Shown here: one piece after another, positions 26,307 through 34,895 of the stretch
Position numbering within the stretch: the stretch's first letter is position 1
Layout: each line of letters begins with the position of its first letter
Source: Gammaproteobacteria bacterium
GTDB taxonomy: Bacteria > Pseudomonadota > Gammaproteobacteria > Xanthomonadales > Wenzhouxiangellaceae
NCBI GenBank assembly: GCA_003565625.1
Contig: PXBD01000038.1
Coordinates: 1-49,885 of the forward strand
Length of the DNA stretch: 49,885 nt
Reading direction: 5' to 3'
Program-made: the position numbers and the translations under genes
Notes under the pieces: generated by a model
Database searches by the model: none
What the model was told of the DNA's origin: nothing
What the model saw: the letters and a program-made list of their open reading frames with translations, nothing else

Positions 26307-27629
26307 ATGAAAATCAAGCGTTACATGGCACCGGATATGCGCCAAGCCCTGAAAATGGTGCGCAAGGAGCAGGGGCCCGACGCGGTCATCCTGTCGAGTC
26401 AGCGCGTGGCCGGCGGCGGCCTGGAGTTGATCGCCGCCGTGGACTACGACGAAAGCCTGGTCAAGCAGGCCGCAGGCGGCGAGGCCGGGCGCCAGGCCGC
26501 ATCGGCGGTGTCGCCGGAGTCGGCAGCGCCGGGCAGCACCGGGTCGGAAACCGAGACTCCTTCGCCGGTCGATGAACTGCTGGCGGCCGAAGAAGGCGAG
26601 CCGGAAGGCGATCCACCGCGCTCGCGGCGGCGCGCTACCGAAGCGCGCCAGGCCCGGCGCGGCAAGGCCCAGATCGTCTGGTCGCAGGAACCGACCCTGG
26701 TCAGCATGCGGGCCGAAATCAACGCCTTGCGCCGCATCCTCGAAGGGCAGCTGTCGAGCCTGGCCTGGAACGATCTGGCCCGGCGCAGCCCGGCCCGGGC
26801 GGCGATCTTGCGCCAGCTGCTGCAGATGGGCTTAAGGCCCGACCTGGCCCAGGATCTGGCCAATGGCCTGACCGGGCAGGCCGACGACTTTTCCGTGAGT
26901 TGGCGCCAGGTCCTGGGCGAGCTGGCCCGCCGCGTGCCGGTCACCGAGACCGAGCCGCTGGCCAGCGGCGGCGTGATTGCCCTGGTCGGTGCGACCGGCG
27001 TGGGCAAGACCACCACCATCGCCAAGCTCGCGGCCCGCTACGCACGCCAGCACGGGCCGGAAAGCGTGGCCCTGATCAGTGCGGATGATTACCGGGTCGG
27101 GGCCCAGGAACAGCTGTTTACCTACGGTCGCATGCTCAATATCCCGGTCTATGTGGCCACCACCGCGGCCCAGTTGACCGAGCGCATCGGGCATCTTGGG
27201 CACGCGCGCCTGATTTTGCTTGATACCGCCGGGGTCGGCGCACGCGATGCCCGGCTGGCCCGTTCCATTGAGGCGCTGGAAAGCGCCGGGCGGCCGTTGC
27301 TACCCTATTTGGTGCTGGCCGCGAATTCCCAGCTTCCGGCGCTGGATGAGTCGGTCAATGCGTTCCGGCGCCTGCCGCTGGCCGGCTGCGTGGTCACAAA
27401 GCTCGATGAAGCGGCCAGTTTGGGCGGTTTACTGAGCGTTCTGGTCCGCCATGGCCTGCCAATCGCCTATAGTACGGATGGACAGGAGGTGCCCGAGCAC
27501 CTGCGCCGGGCCAGCGCCCGAAACCTGGTCCGGCGCGCTCATGAACTGACAACACCGGAAGACGACGAAATGGACGAGGACGTGTTTGCCCAGCAACTGG
27601 GCCGGAGCGCCGATTATGCCTTTGCCTGA
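26307..27629 (+). CDS. flhF: Flagellar placement GTPase FlhF
   Basis: 440 residues. N-terminal basic B domain (MKIKRYMAPDMRQALKMVRKEQGPDAVILS), a long variable linker with Arg/Glu-rich parts, and the SRP-like NG domain: GATGVGKTTTIAKLAARYA at about 227, DDYRVGAQEQLFTYGRMLNIPVYV, LILLDTAGVG and VVTKLDEAASLGG. FlhF marks the cell pole where the flagellum is built. The 3' end overlaps flhG by 14 bases. Confidence 0.96.
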   Translation: MKIKRYMAPDMRQALKMVRKEQGPDAVILSSQRVAGGGLELIAAVDYDESLVKQAAGGEAGRQAASAVSPESAAPGSTGSETETPSPVDELLAAEEGEPEGDPPRSRRRATEARQARRGKAQIVWSQEPTLVSMRAEINALRRILEGQLSSLAWNDLARRSPARAAILRQLLQMGLRPDLAQDLANGLTGQADDFSVSWRQVLGELARRVPVTETEPLASGGVIALVGATGVGKTTTIAKLAARYARQHGPESVALISADDYRVGAQEQLFTYGRMLNIPVYVATTAAQLTERIGHLGHARLILLDTAGVGARDARLARSIEALESAGRPLLPYLVLAANSQLPALDESVNAFRRLPLAGCVVTKLDEAASLGGLLSVLVRHGLPIAYSTDGQEVPEHLRRASARNLVRRAHELTTPEDDEMDEDVFAQQLGRSADYAFA

Positions 27630-28500
27630 AGGCGGCAGACAGGCGGCCGGGCTGGCCGGCGGCAACGGCCGGCGGCCGGTTCAGGTGATTGCCGTGGCCA
27701 GCGGCAAGGGCGGCGTGGGCAAGACCAATGTTTCGGTCAATCTCGCCACCGTGCAGGCCCTGCGCGGGCGCAAGGTGTGGATGCTGGACGCCGATCTCGG
27801 CCTGGCCAACGTCGATGTCCTGCTCGGCCTGAACGTGCGGCGCAATCTCTCGCATGTCCTCGACGGCAGCTGCGATCTGGCCGAAGTCGTGGTCGAGGGC
27901 CCCGGCGGCATGCAGATCGTGCCGGCGGCCTCGGGCGTGGCCCGCATGACCACGCTGGGCGCGGCCGAGTGCGGCGGCCTGATCCAGGCATTTTCCGAAG
28001 TGGCTGCCGATGCCGAACTGCTGATTGTCGATACGGCCGCCGGCATCAGTACCTCGGTGACCATGTTCGCGCGCGCCGCCCATCATGCGCTGGTGGTGGT
28101 GTGCGACGAGCCGGCCTCGATTACCGATGCCTATGCCCTGATCAAGGTGCTGGCGCGCGATCACGGCATGCACCAGATCCAGGTGCTGGCCAACATGGTG
28201 CGCAGCCCGGCCGAGGGCAAGGCCTTGTACAACAAGATTGCCCGGGTCACCGACCGCTACCTGGACGTAAGCCTCAACTACGCCGGCTACATTCCGTATG
28301 ACGATTTTCTGCGCAAGGCCCTGCAGCGCCAGCAGCCGGTGGTGACCGTCTTTCCGGACGCCCGCTCCAGCAGCGCGTTCCGCAAGCTTGCCGATATTTC
28401 CGATGCCTGGAGCGTGCCTTCAGGCCCCAGCGGCCACCTGCAGTTCTTTTTCGAGCGCGCGCTGGGTGCCGGCCCGGCTGCCGAAGAGGCGCGCCCGTGA
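27616..28500 (+). CDS. flhG: Flagellar number regulator FlhG (FleN), MinD-like ATPase
   Basis: 294 residues from the ATG at 27616, which has GGAG eight bases before it; an in-frame start at 27586 is less likely. The deviant Walker A motif KGGVGKT is at residues 31-37 (VIAVASGKGGVGKTNVSVNLA), then MLDADLGLANVDVLLGL and LLIVDTAAGISTSVTMF. FlhG counts flagella: it antagonises FlhF and, in Pseudomonas, restrains FleQ. Whether the FleQ-like protein here, which lacks the N-terminal domain, still responds is open. Overlaps flhF by 14 and fliA by 4 bases. Confidence 0.94.
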   Translation: MPLPEGGRQAAGLAGGNGRRPVQVIAVASGKGGVGKTNVSVNLATVQALRGRKVWMLDADLGLANVDVLLGLNVRRNLSHVLDGSCDLAEVVVEGPGGMQIVPAASGVARMTTLGAAECGGLIQAFSEVAADAELLIVDTAAGISTSVTMFARAAHHALVVVCDEPASITDAYALIKVLARDHGMHQIQVLANMVRSPAEGKALYNKIARVTDRYLDVSLNYAGYIPYDDFLRKALQRQQPVVTVFPDARSSSAFRKLADISDAWSVPSGPSGHLQFFFERALGAGPAAEEARP

Positions 28501-29216
28501 ACGTGTCGGCGGAATATCAGGCGGTCGGCGCGCTCTCGCAGGAGAGCCTGGTCCGCCGGTATTCCCCGCTGGTCCGCCGGGTGGCCTACCACCTGGTCGG
28601 ACGTTTGCCCGACAGCGTCGATGTCGACGATCTCATCCAGGCCGGCATGCTTGGGCTGCTCGAGGCGGCCGGCAAGTACAAGGGCAGCCAGGGTGCGAGC
28701 TTTGAAACCTATGCCAGCATCCGCATGCGCGGCGCCATGCTCGATGAATTGCGCCGCACCGACTGGGTGCCGCGCTCGGTCCATCGCAGCGTGCGCGAGA
28801 TGGTCGACGCCATCCACGCGGTCGAGACCCGGCTGGGCCGGCGGGCCAGTGACGTGGAGATTGCCGCCGAGCTGGGTGTGTCGCTGGACCGCTACCACGA
28901 GATTGCCCGCGAAGCGGTCAGCTGCCGCATGTTCAGCACCGAGGAACTCGCGCCCGAGCCCGACAGCTTCCTGTCGTCCTCGCGCGAGGACGGCCCGGAG
29001 CAGGAACTGGCCGAGCGCAAGGCCCGGGACGCGCTGGCCGGGGCCATCACCCAGTTGCCTGAACGCGAGGCGTTGGTCATGAGTCTGTACTACTCCGACG
29101 AGCTCAATATGCGCGAAATCGGTGAAGTGCTGGGCGTGAGCGAGTCGCGGGTATGTCAATTGCATGGTCAGGCCCTGGCGCGTCTGCGCGCCCGCCTGGT
29201 CAAATGGCGGCAGTAA
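28497..29216 (+). CDS. fliA: Flagellar sigma factor FliA (sigma-28)
   Basis: 239 residues, GTG start overlapping the flhG stop. Region 2: [36 protein letters not shown] and [25 protein letters not shown]; region 3 [30 protein letters not shown]; region 4 [41 protein letters not shown]. FliA drives late genes such as flagellin and receptors. One possible sigma-28 site is seen at 48272. Confidence 0.97.
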   Translation: MNVSAEYQAVGALSQESLVRRYSPLVRRVAYHLVGRLPDSVDVDDLIQAGMLGLLEAAGKYKGSQGASFETYASIRMRGAMLDELRRTDWVPRSVHRSVREMVDAIHAVETRLGRRASDVEIAAELGVSLDRYHEIAREAVSCRMFSTEELAPEPDSFLSSSREDGPEQELAERKARDALAGAITQLPEREALVMSLYYSDELNMREIGEVLGVSESRVCQLHGQALARLRARLVKWRQ

Positions 29217-29259
29217 GCGCAGACTGCCGGCCCACAATGAAGATGGAGGCTTGAAGGGT

Positions 29260-29652
29260 TTGGACAAGAACATGCAAATTCTGGTGGTCGATGATTTTTC
29301 GACCATGCGCAGAATCGTCAAGAACGTGCTCCGCGAGCTCGGCTTCAGCAATATGAAAGAAGCCGAGGACGGCAACTCGGCCCTGCAGGTCTTGCGAAGC
29401 AGCAAGATCGACTTTGTCGTGACCGACTGGAACATGCCGGGCATGGACGGTCTGAGCCTGCTCAAGGCCATTCGAGCCGACGACAAGCTCAAGACGATCC
29501 CGGTGTTGATGGTCACCGCCGAGGCCAAGCGCGAGCAGATCATCGAGGCCGCCCAGTCAGGGGTCAACGGATACGTGGTCAAGCCGTTCAACGCCCACAC
29601 GCTCAAGACCAAGATGGAAAAGGTCTTTGAGCGGATCGAGGCATCGAAATGA
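29260..29652 (+). CDS. cheY: Chemotaxis response regulator CheY (first set)
   Basis: 130 residues with a TTG start at 29260, chosen because GGAGG (29245-29249) lies ten bases before it and because the MDKNM opening is common in gammaproteobacterial CheY; the ATG at 29272 is an alternative. Receiver residues are complete: Asp11-Asp12 ([10 protein letters not shown]), phospho-acceptor Asp56 ([10 protein letters not shown]), Thr in MVTAEA and Lys in GYVVKPFN. CheY~P binds FliM and reverses the motor. cheZ, its phosphatase, follows. Confidence 0.95.
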   Translation: MDKNMQILVVDDFSTMRRIVKNVLRELGFSNMKEAEDGNSALQVLRSSKIDFVVTDWNMPGMDGLSLLKAIRADDKLKTIPVLMVTAEAKREQIIEAAQSGVNGYVVKPFNAHTLKTKMEKVFERIEASK

Positions 29653-29662
29653 GGAGCCCAGC

Positions 29663-30361
29663 ATGACCGACAGCCGTTCTGCAACCGAACAATACCTGCC
29701 GCAGATCGAGCGTTTGCTCGAGACCGCGCGCGCCGGCGACGACGAGCGCTTTCTCGCCCAGCTCGATGACCTGACCTCGCTGCGCGAGCGGGCGCTGTTT
29801 CAGGATATTGGCCGCCTGACCCGTCAGCTGCATGAATCGCTGACCAATTTCCAGCTCGACTCGCGCGTTGCTGCCCTGGCCACGGCCGATTTCCCGGATG
29901 CCCGCGACCGTCTCGACCGGGTCATCGCCATGACCGAGAAATCGGCCCACCGGACCATGGACCTGGTGGAAGACGCGGTGCCGGTGGTCGAGCAGCTGGC
30001 CACCGGTGCGGCCGCCCTGCAGTCGGCCTGGGCCGACGCGGCGGGCGCCGACAACGGTGCCCGGGCAGAGCAGACCAGGCGGTTTGCCGAAGGCGCCTCG
30101 GAGCATGCCGTCACCTTGCGCCAGACCCTGTCCGATGTCCTCATCGCGCAGAATTTCCAGGATCTGTCGGGGCAGATCATTCGCGACATCATCGGCCTGG
30201 TCAAGGAAGTCGAAGACACCCTGGTCAACATGATCCGGCTGTCCGGCGGCTCGGCCGAACTGATCGAGCAGCAGGCCAACGCGCGCAAGCGGGCCGAGGA
30301 CAGCCAGCGTGCGCATAACCAGGACGACGTGGACGACATTCTGTCGAGCCTGGGTTTTTGA
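29663..30361 (+). CDS. cheZ: CheY-P phosphatase CheZ
   Basis: 232 residues from the ATG at 29663 with GAGGAG upstream. CheZ is a long helical-bundle dimer that removes phosphate from CheY. The active-site segment is plain: QNFQDLSGQIIRDII, with Asp167 and Gln171 in the D-x3-Q spacing of the family. The C-terminal CheY-binding helix (DDVDDILSSLGF) is preceded by a flexible linker. The gene lies between cheY and cheA, as in other polar flagellates. Confidence 0.95.
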   Translation: MTDSRSATEQYLPQIERLLETARAGDDERFLAQLDDLTSLRERALFQDIGRLTRQLHESLTNFQLDSRVAALATADFPDARDRLDRVIAMTEKSAHRTMDLVEDAVPVVEQLATGAAALQSAWADAAGADNGARAEQTRRFAEGASEHAVTLRQTLSDVLIAQNFQDLSGQIIRDIIGLVKEVEDTLVNMIRLSGGSAELIEQQANARKRAEDSQRAHNQDDVDDILSSLGF

Positions 30362-30376
30362 TCCGGGAGTCATGCC

Positions 30377-32440
30377 ATGAGCTTTCAACTCGACGACAGC
30401 ATCCAGGAAGACTTCATCGCCGAAGCCGGCGAGCTGGTCGACGGGCTGGGCGAGGAGTTGGTCCAGCTGGAGCAGCAGCCGGATGACCCGGCCCTGCTCA
30501 ACAGCATCTTCCGCGCCTTCCACACCGTCAAGGGCGGCGCCGGCTTTCTCAACCTGACGACCCTGGTCGAAACCTGTCACTCGGCCGAGAACGTCTTCGA
30601 CGCCTTGCGCCGGGGCGATCTTGAGCTCAACGCCGACATCATGGATGCGGTGCTGCAGGCGCTGGATGTGGTCACCGACAACATGGACAGCCTGCGCGCC
30701 GGCGAAGACCTGGCGCCGCCACCGCCGCAACTGATCCAGACCCTGCGCGGTTTTGTCTCTGGCGGGGCCAAGCCGCAGCCGGCCGCGGCACCGGCTCAGC
30801 CGCCCGCGCCCGAACCCGAGCCGGAAGCGGCCGCGCTGGACCCGGCCGAGCAGGCTTTCGAAGCCATGCTGGCCGAAGCCCAGGGCGAAGCCGAGGCCGA
30901 GCAGGCTGACGGCGGTGAGGATTCCGACCTGATCACCGACGATGAATTCGAGGCCCTGCTCGACGAGTTGGAAGGCAAGTCTTCGGACGCGGCTCCGGAG
31001 CCGGCCGCGGCCGCGCCGCCGCCAGCCGAAGCGGCCGCCGAGGATGGAGACGACCTGATCAGCGATGATGAGTTCGAGGCTCTGCTGGACGACCTGCACG
31101 GCGAGGGCCAGGGGCCGGTAGCCGCGCCGGCGGCCCCGGAGCCCAAACCGGAACCCAAACCAGAACCCAAACCGGAACCCAAACCAGAGCCGCAAGCGCC
31201 GCCCGAGCCGGCCAGCGCGCCGGCCCCGGAAAAGAAGGCCGATGCGGCCGTGGCGCGGGCGGTCAAGAAGGCGGCCGCGCCGCAGGAAACCAGCGTGCGC
31301 GTGGACGTGTCCCGGCTCGATGCGGTCATGAACCTGGTCGGCGAGCTGGTCCTGGTGCGCAATCGCCTGGTCAACCTGGGCGCCTCCCTGCAAAGCGAGG
31401 AGTTGCACAAGGCGGTCGCCAACCTGGACCTGGTCACCGGTGATCTGCAGATGGGGGTCATGCAGACCCGCATGCAGCCCATTCGCAAGGTCTTTTCGCG
31501 CTTTCCGCGCCTGACCCGGGATCTGGCCCGGACGCTGAAAAAGGAAATCAACCTGGAGCTGCGCGGCGAGGAAACCGACCTGGACAAGAACCTGGTCGAA
31601 GCGCTCGCGGACCCGCTGATCCACCTGGTGCGCAACTCGCTCGATCACGGCATCGAAATGCCCGACGAGCGCGAAGCCGCCGGCAAGCCGCGCGCCGGCA
31701 CGGTCGAGCTGGCCGCCGAGCAGCAGGGTGATCACATCGTCATCTTCATCCGCGACGATGGCGCCGGGATTGACGCCGACCGGCTGCGCGACAAGGCTGT
31801 CCAGAAAGGCCAGGTCACGGCCGAGGCGGCGGCCGGCATGAGCCGCCAGGAGTGCTTTGCGCTGATGTTCGCCCCGGGCCTGTCGACCTGCGACCAGGTC
31901 TCGGAAGTGTCCGGGCGCGGGGTGGGTATGGACGTGGTCAAGACCCGCATGGCCCAGCTCAACGGCGTCATCAATATCGATTCCGAGCCCGGCGTCGGCA
32001 CGACCATCCAGGTGCGCGTGCCGCTCACCCTGGCCATTTTGCCGACCCTGATGGTGCGCATGCGCCAGCGCGTGTTCGCTTTTCCGCTCACCCACGTGGT
32101 CGAGGTGTTTTTCCTCGACCGCTCCAAAGTGCGCAAGGTCGAGGGGCGCGAGGTCATCATGGTGCGCGGCAAGCCGCTGCCGCTGATCTTCCTGCACCGT
32201 CACCTGCTCCAGGGCGTCAGCGAACCCGAAGGGGTGGGCTACGTGGTGGTCATCCAGATGGGCAACGACAAGATGGGCTTTGTCACCGATGATGTCCTCG
32301 GCCAGGAAGAGGTGGTCATCAAGCCGCTCGGGGCGCTGCTGCACGGGGTCAAGGGTTTTGCCGGTGCCACCATTACCGGTGACGGCAAGATCGCTTTGAT
32401 CATCGACGTCAACGGCCTGCTGCGCGCCGTGGCCGCCTGA
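30377..32440 (+). CDS. cheA: Chemotaxis histidine kinase CheA (first set)
   Basis: 687 residues. P1 (about 1-110) with phospho-His49 in FHTVKGGAGFLNL. The next 195 residues, where P2 would lie, are Ala/Pro/Glu-rich and show no P2 fold. They contain two near-identical acidic motifs, DLITDDEFEALLDELEG (184-200) and DLISDDEFEALLDDLHG (226-242), and then a KPEP repeat (256-271). P3 starts near 306 (VRVDVSRLDAVMNLVGELVL), P4 has HLVRNSLDHGIE, DDGAGID and GRGVGMDVV, and P5 ends GLLRAVAA. The motifs resemble the FliM N-terminus and may bind CheY, or may form the region that ParC/ParP bind in Vibrio. Confidence 0.97.
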   Translation: MSFQLDDSIQEDFIAEAGELVDGLGEELVQLEQQPDDPALLNSIFRAFHTVKGGAGFLNLTTLVETCHSAENVFDALRRGDLELNADIMDAVLQALDVVTDNMDSLRAGEDLAPPPPQLIQTLRGFVSGGAKPQPAAAPAQPPAPEPEPEAAALDPAEQAFEAMLAEAQGEAEAEQADGGEDSDLITDDEFEALLDELEGKSSDAAPEPAAAAPPPAEAAAEDGDDLISDDEFEALLDDLHGEGQGPVAAPAAPEPKPEPKPEPKPEPKPEPQAPPEPASAPAPEKKADAAVARAVKKAAAPQETSVRVDVSRLDAVMNLVGELVLVRNRLVNLGASLQSEELHKAVANLDLVTGDLQMGVMQTRMQPIRKVFSRFPRLTRDLARTLKKEINLELRGEETDLDKNLVEALADPLIHLVRNSLDHGIEMPDEREAAGKPRAGTVELAAEQQGDHIVIFIRDDGAGIDADRLRDKAVQKGQVTAEAAAGMSRQECFALMFAPGLSTCDQVSEVSGRGVGMDVVKTRMAQLNGVINIDSEPGVGTTIQVRVPLTLAILPTLMVRMRQRVFAFPLTHVVEVFFLDRSKVRKVEGREVIMVRGKPLPLIFLHRHLLQGVSEPEGVGYVVVIQMGNDKMGFVTDDVLGQEEVVIKPLGALLHGVKGFAGATITGDGKIALIIDVNGLLRAVAA
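31142..31189 (+). repeat. 12-bp tandem repeat in cheA
   Basis: Four units of CCCAAACC(G/A)GA(A/G) encoding Lys-Pro-Glu-Pro steps in the CheA linker. The length is always a multiple of three codons plus one, so changes in copy number would keep the frame and only alter linker length. Confidence 0.85.
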
Positions 32441-32453
32441 GCGGGTGGCGGCA

Positions 32454-33194
32454 ATGGATCTGCTCAGCATCCTCGGTTTTGTCCTGGCCTCGGTCGCCCT
32501 GATCGGCGGCAGTATGGCCAAGGGCAGCGGCCTGGCCGCGCTGCTCGATACGGCCGCCTTTCTGATCGTGATTTTCGGCACCCTGGCCGCGACCTGCCTG
32601 CACACCCCGGTCAAGACCATGAAGCATGCCCTGGCGATTGTGCGCTGGGTGTTCGTGCCACCGCAGGCTGACCCCGAAGGCCTGGTCGAACGGGTGCTGG
32701 AGTGGGCCCAGACGGCGCGCAAGCAAGGCTTGCTGGGGCTGGAATCGCAGGTCGATGGCGAGCCGGATCCGTTCGTGCGCAAGGCCCTGCAGCTGCTGGT
32801 CGACGGCGGTGAACCCGACGTCATCCAGGACATCATGGAGGTCGAACTGGATGCGCGCGAAGAACATGACCTGGCCGGGGCCAAGGTGTTCGAGGCGTTT
32901 GGCATCTACGCCCCGACGCTCGGCATCATCGGGGCCGTCATGGGCTTGATGGCGGTGATGCAGAACCTGGCCGATCCGTCCAAGCTCGGTCCGGGAATTT
33001 CGGCCGCCTTTGTCGCCACCATCTACGGCATTGCCTCGGCCAACCTGTTCTTCCTGCCGATTGCCGGCAAGCTCAAGAGCGTGATCAAGGCCCAGACCCA
33101 GATGCGGTCGCTGGTGGTCGAGGGCGTGGTTTCGATCGCGCGCGGCGAGAACCCGCGCAATATCCAGACCAAGCTCCAGGGCTTCCTGACCTGA
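32454..33194 (+). CDS. motC: Flagellar stator protein MotC (MotA/PomA family)
   Basis: 246 residues from the ATG at 32454 (MDLLSILGFVLASVALIGG); an in-frame GTG at 32445 is less convincing. Four membrane helices; the cytoplasmic loop between helices 2 and 3 carries charged residues that meet FliG (RKQGLLGLESQVDGEPDPFVRKALQLLVDGGEP). The helix 3-4 region has APTLGIIGAVMGLMAVMQNL and GISAAFVATIYGIASANLFFLPI, the family signature. It pairs with motD 10 bases downstream. Confidence 0.95.
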   Translation: MDLLSILGFVLASVALIGGSMAKGSGLAALLDTAAFLIVIFGTLAATCLHTPVKTMKHALAIVRWVFVPPQADPEGLVERVLEWAQTARKQGLLGLESQVDGEPDPFVRKALQLLVDGGEPDVIQDIMEVELDAREEHDLAGAKVFEAFGIYAPTLGIIGAVMGLMAVMQNLADPSKLGPGISAAFVATIYGIASANLFFLPIAGKLKSVIKAQTQMRSLVVEGVVSIARGENPRNIQTKLQGFLT

Positions 33195-33204
33195 GGGATG
33201 GACG

Positions 33205-34110
33205 ATGGCGCGCCGGGCCAAAACCGAAGAACATGCCAACCACGAGGGCTGGGCCATTCCCTACGGTGACCTGATTACCCTGCTGCTGGCGTTTTTCGTG
33301 GTCATGTATTCGGTCTCCTCGGTCAACGAAGGACAGTACCGGATCCTGTCGGAGACTCTGGTGGCTGCGTTTCGGGGCGACCCGCGCACGACCCAGCCGA
33401 TCCGCATCGGCGATGAGCGCGCCGGCATCATCCGCCCGGACGTGGAGCTGGATCCGGTACCGCGCAGCCTGACCGATCGCCTGCCACTCGAGCAGATCGA
33501 AGACCCGGCCGAGCCATCCGACGAGGAAGTGGCCGTGGTGGAAGACCAGGCCGGCGAAGATCTGCCGCGCGTTGCGCTCGAAGACCGCGCCCGCGATATC
33601 GAGGCCGGGCTGCAGCGCATGGCCGAGGAAGTTCGCCGCTCGCTGGGGGAAATGATTGAACTGGAAAATATTCGCGTGCGCGAAAGTCCGTTCTGGCTGG
33701 AGCTGGAAGTCGAGACCGATATCCTGTTTCCCAGCGGCTCGGCCACGGTCAGCTCGGGCGCCCGTCCGGTGCTCAGCCAGATCGCTGAAATCCTGGATCC
33801 GTTCCCGAACCCGATCCGGGTCGAGGGCCACACCGACAACGTACCCATTGCGACCGCGGCCTTTCCCTCCAACTGGGAGCTGTCAGCCGCCCGCGCGGCC
33901 AACGTGGTCCGCCTGTTCCAGGATGTCGGCATTGCGCCCGACCGCCTGGCCGCCATTGGCCTGGGCGAATACCGGCCAATCGCCGACAACGACAGCGCGG
34001 CCGGGCGCAACCAGAACCGGCGCGTGTTGATCGTGGTGCTGGCCAGCGATGCCGCAGACGGCGCCGATGCTTTGTACGGCCGCTACGACGGTGACGGGGA
34101 GGGGCCATGA
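33205..34110 (+). CDS. motD: Flagellar stator protein MotD (MotB/PomB family)
   Basis: 301 residues. One membrane helix at about 22-43 with the ion-binding Asp22 (IPYGDLITLLLAFFVVMYS). A long acidic plug/linker follows (EDPAEPSDEEVAVVEDQAGEDL). The OmpA-like peptidoglycan-binding domain has LFPSGSATVSS, VEGHTDNVPI, NWELSAARAANVVR and GRNQNRRV. MotD anchors the stator to the cell wall. The linker is longer than in E. coli MotB. The stop overlaps parC by 4 bases. Confidence 0.96.
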   Translation: MARRAKTEEHANHEGWAIPYGDLITLLLAFFVVMYSVSSVNEGQYRILSETLVAAFRGDPRTTQPIRIGDERAGIIRPDVELDPVPRSLTDRLPLEQIEDPAEPSDEEVAVVEDQAGEDLPRVALEDRARDIEAGLQRMAEEVRRSLGEMIELENIRVRESPFWLELEVETDILFPSGSATVSSGARPVLSQIAEILDPFPNPIRVEGHTDNVPIATAAFPSNWELSAARAANVVRLFQDVGIAPDRLAAIGLGEYRPIADNDSAAGRNQNRRVLIVVLASDAADGADALYGRYDGDGEGP

Positions 34111-34895
34111 AGACCTGGGTCGCGGCCAACCAGAAAGGCGGGGTCGGCAAGACCACGGTGGCCTTGAGCCTGGCCGGGTGGCTGGCCGAGCGCGGCTGCC
34201 GGGTGCTGCTGGTCGACATGGATCCGCAGTGTTCCCTGAGCCATTACTTCGGCTTCGAGCCGGATGCCATCGATGCCGGCGTCTACGATCTGTTCACCGC
34301 GCCGGAACGGGATCCGGCAGCGGTGGTGCAGTCATCGCGGGTCGAGGGGATCGACGTGCTGCCGGCCACGCCGGCGATGGCCACCCTCGACCGCCAGCTG
34401 GGCCAGCGCCAGGGCCAGGGGCTGGTCCTGGCGCGCGCCCTGCGGCGCCTGCCGGGCGGCAAGTACAGCCACGCCCTGGTCGACTGTTCACCCAGCCTGG
34501 GCGTGTTGATGGTCAACGCCCTGGCCGCCGCCGACCGCGTCCTCATCCCGACCCAGACCGAGTACATGGCCCTCAAGGGGCTGGAGCGAATGCTGCGCAC
34601 GCTGAGCATGATCAACCGCTCGCGCTCGAGTCGCTTGCCCTACCTGATCATCCCGACGATGTTTGACAAGAGCACGCGCGCATCGGTCGGGGCGCTGGAG
34701 CAACTGAAAGAGATCGGCGGCGATGACCTCTGGGACCAGGTGATTCCGGTTGACAACCAGTTCCTGGAAGCCAGCCGCAACGGTTTGCCGCTGGCCCAGT
34801 TCATGCCCCAAAGCCGCGGCGCCCAGGCTTTTCGTCAGCTGCTGGAACACCTGCTGGCGGCCGATGCGGCCGGACGCAAGGAGGCGGCGGCATGA
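34107..34895 (+). CDS. parC: ParA-like ATPase that positions chemotaxis arrays (ParC)
   Basis: 262 residues. Walker A KGGVGKT at residues 10-16 (WVAANQKGGVGKTTVALSLAGWLAERG), then LLVDMDPQCSLSHYFGFE and ALVDCSPSLGVLMVNAL. In Vibrio the ParC protein of this family places chemotaxis arrays at the pole and acts with ParP. Position between motD and a CheW-domain protein is the same here. Overlaps both neighbours by 4 bases. It is not the chromosome-partition ParA, which would have a parB next to it, nor topoisomerase IV ParC. Confidence 0.88.
   Translation: MKTWVAANQKGGVGKTTVALSLAGWLAERGCRVLLVDMDPQCSLSHYFGFEPDAIDAGVYDLFTAPERDPAAVVQSSRVEGIDVLPATPAMATLDRQLGQRQGQGLVLARALRRLPGGKYSHALVDCSPSLGVLMVNALAAADRVLIPTQTEYMALKGLERMLRTLSMINRSRSSRLPYLIIPTMFDKSTRASVGALEQLKEIGGDDLWDQVIPVDNQFLEASRNGLPLAQFMPQSRGAQAFRQLLEHLLAADAAGRKEAAA

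Noticed and set aside
26322..26337. TGGCAC-CGGAT-ATGC near the start of flhF as a sigma-54 promoter
   Set aside because: It lies downstream of the flhF start codon and has T to A in the -12 box; flhF is already covered by the flhA promoter.
29603..32905. An 1100-residue open frame on the minus strand opposite cheY, cheZ, cheA and motC
   Set aside because: It is the antisense shadow of well-conserved genes in GC-rich DNA; composition is low-complexity and no domain is recognisable. The same holds for other long minus frames such as 7372-9048, 9113-10819 and 21976-23796.
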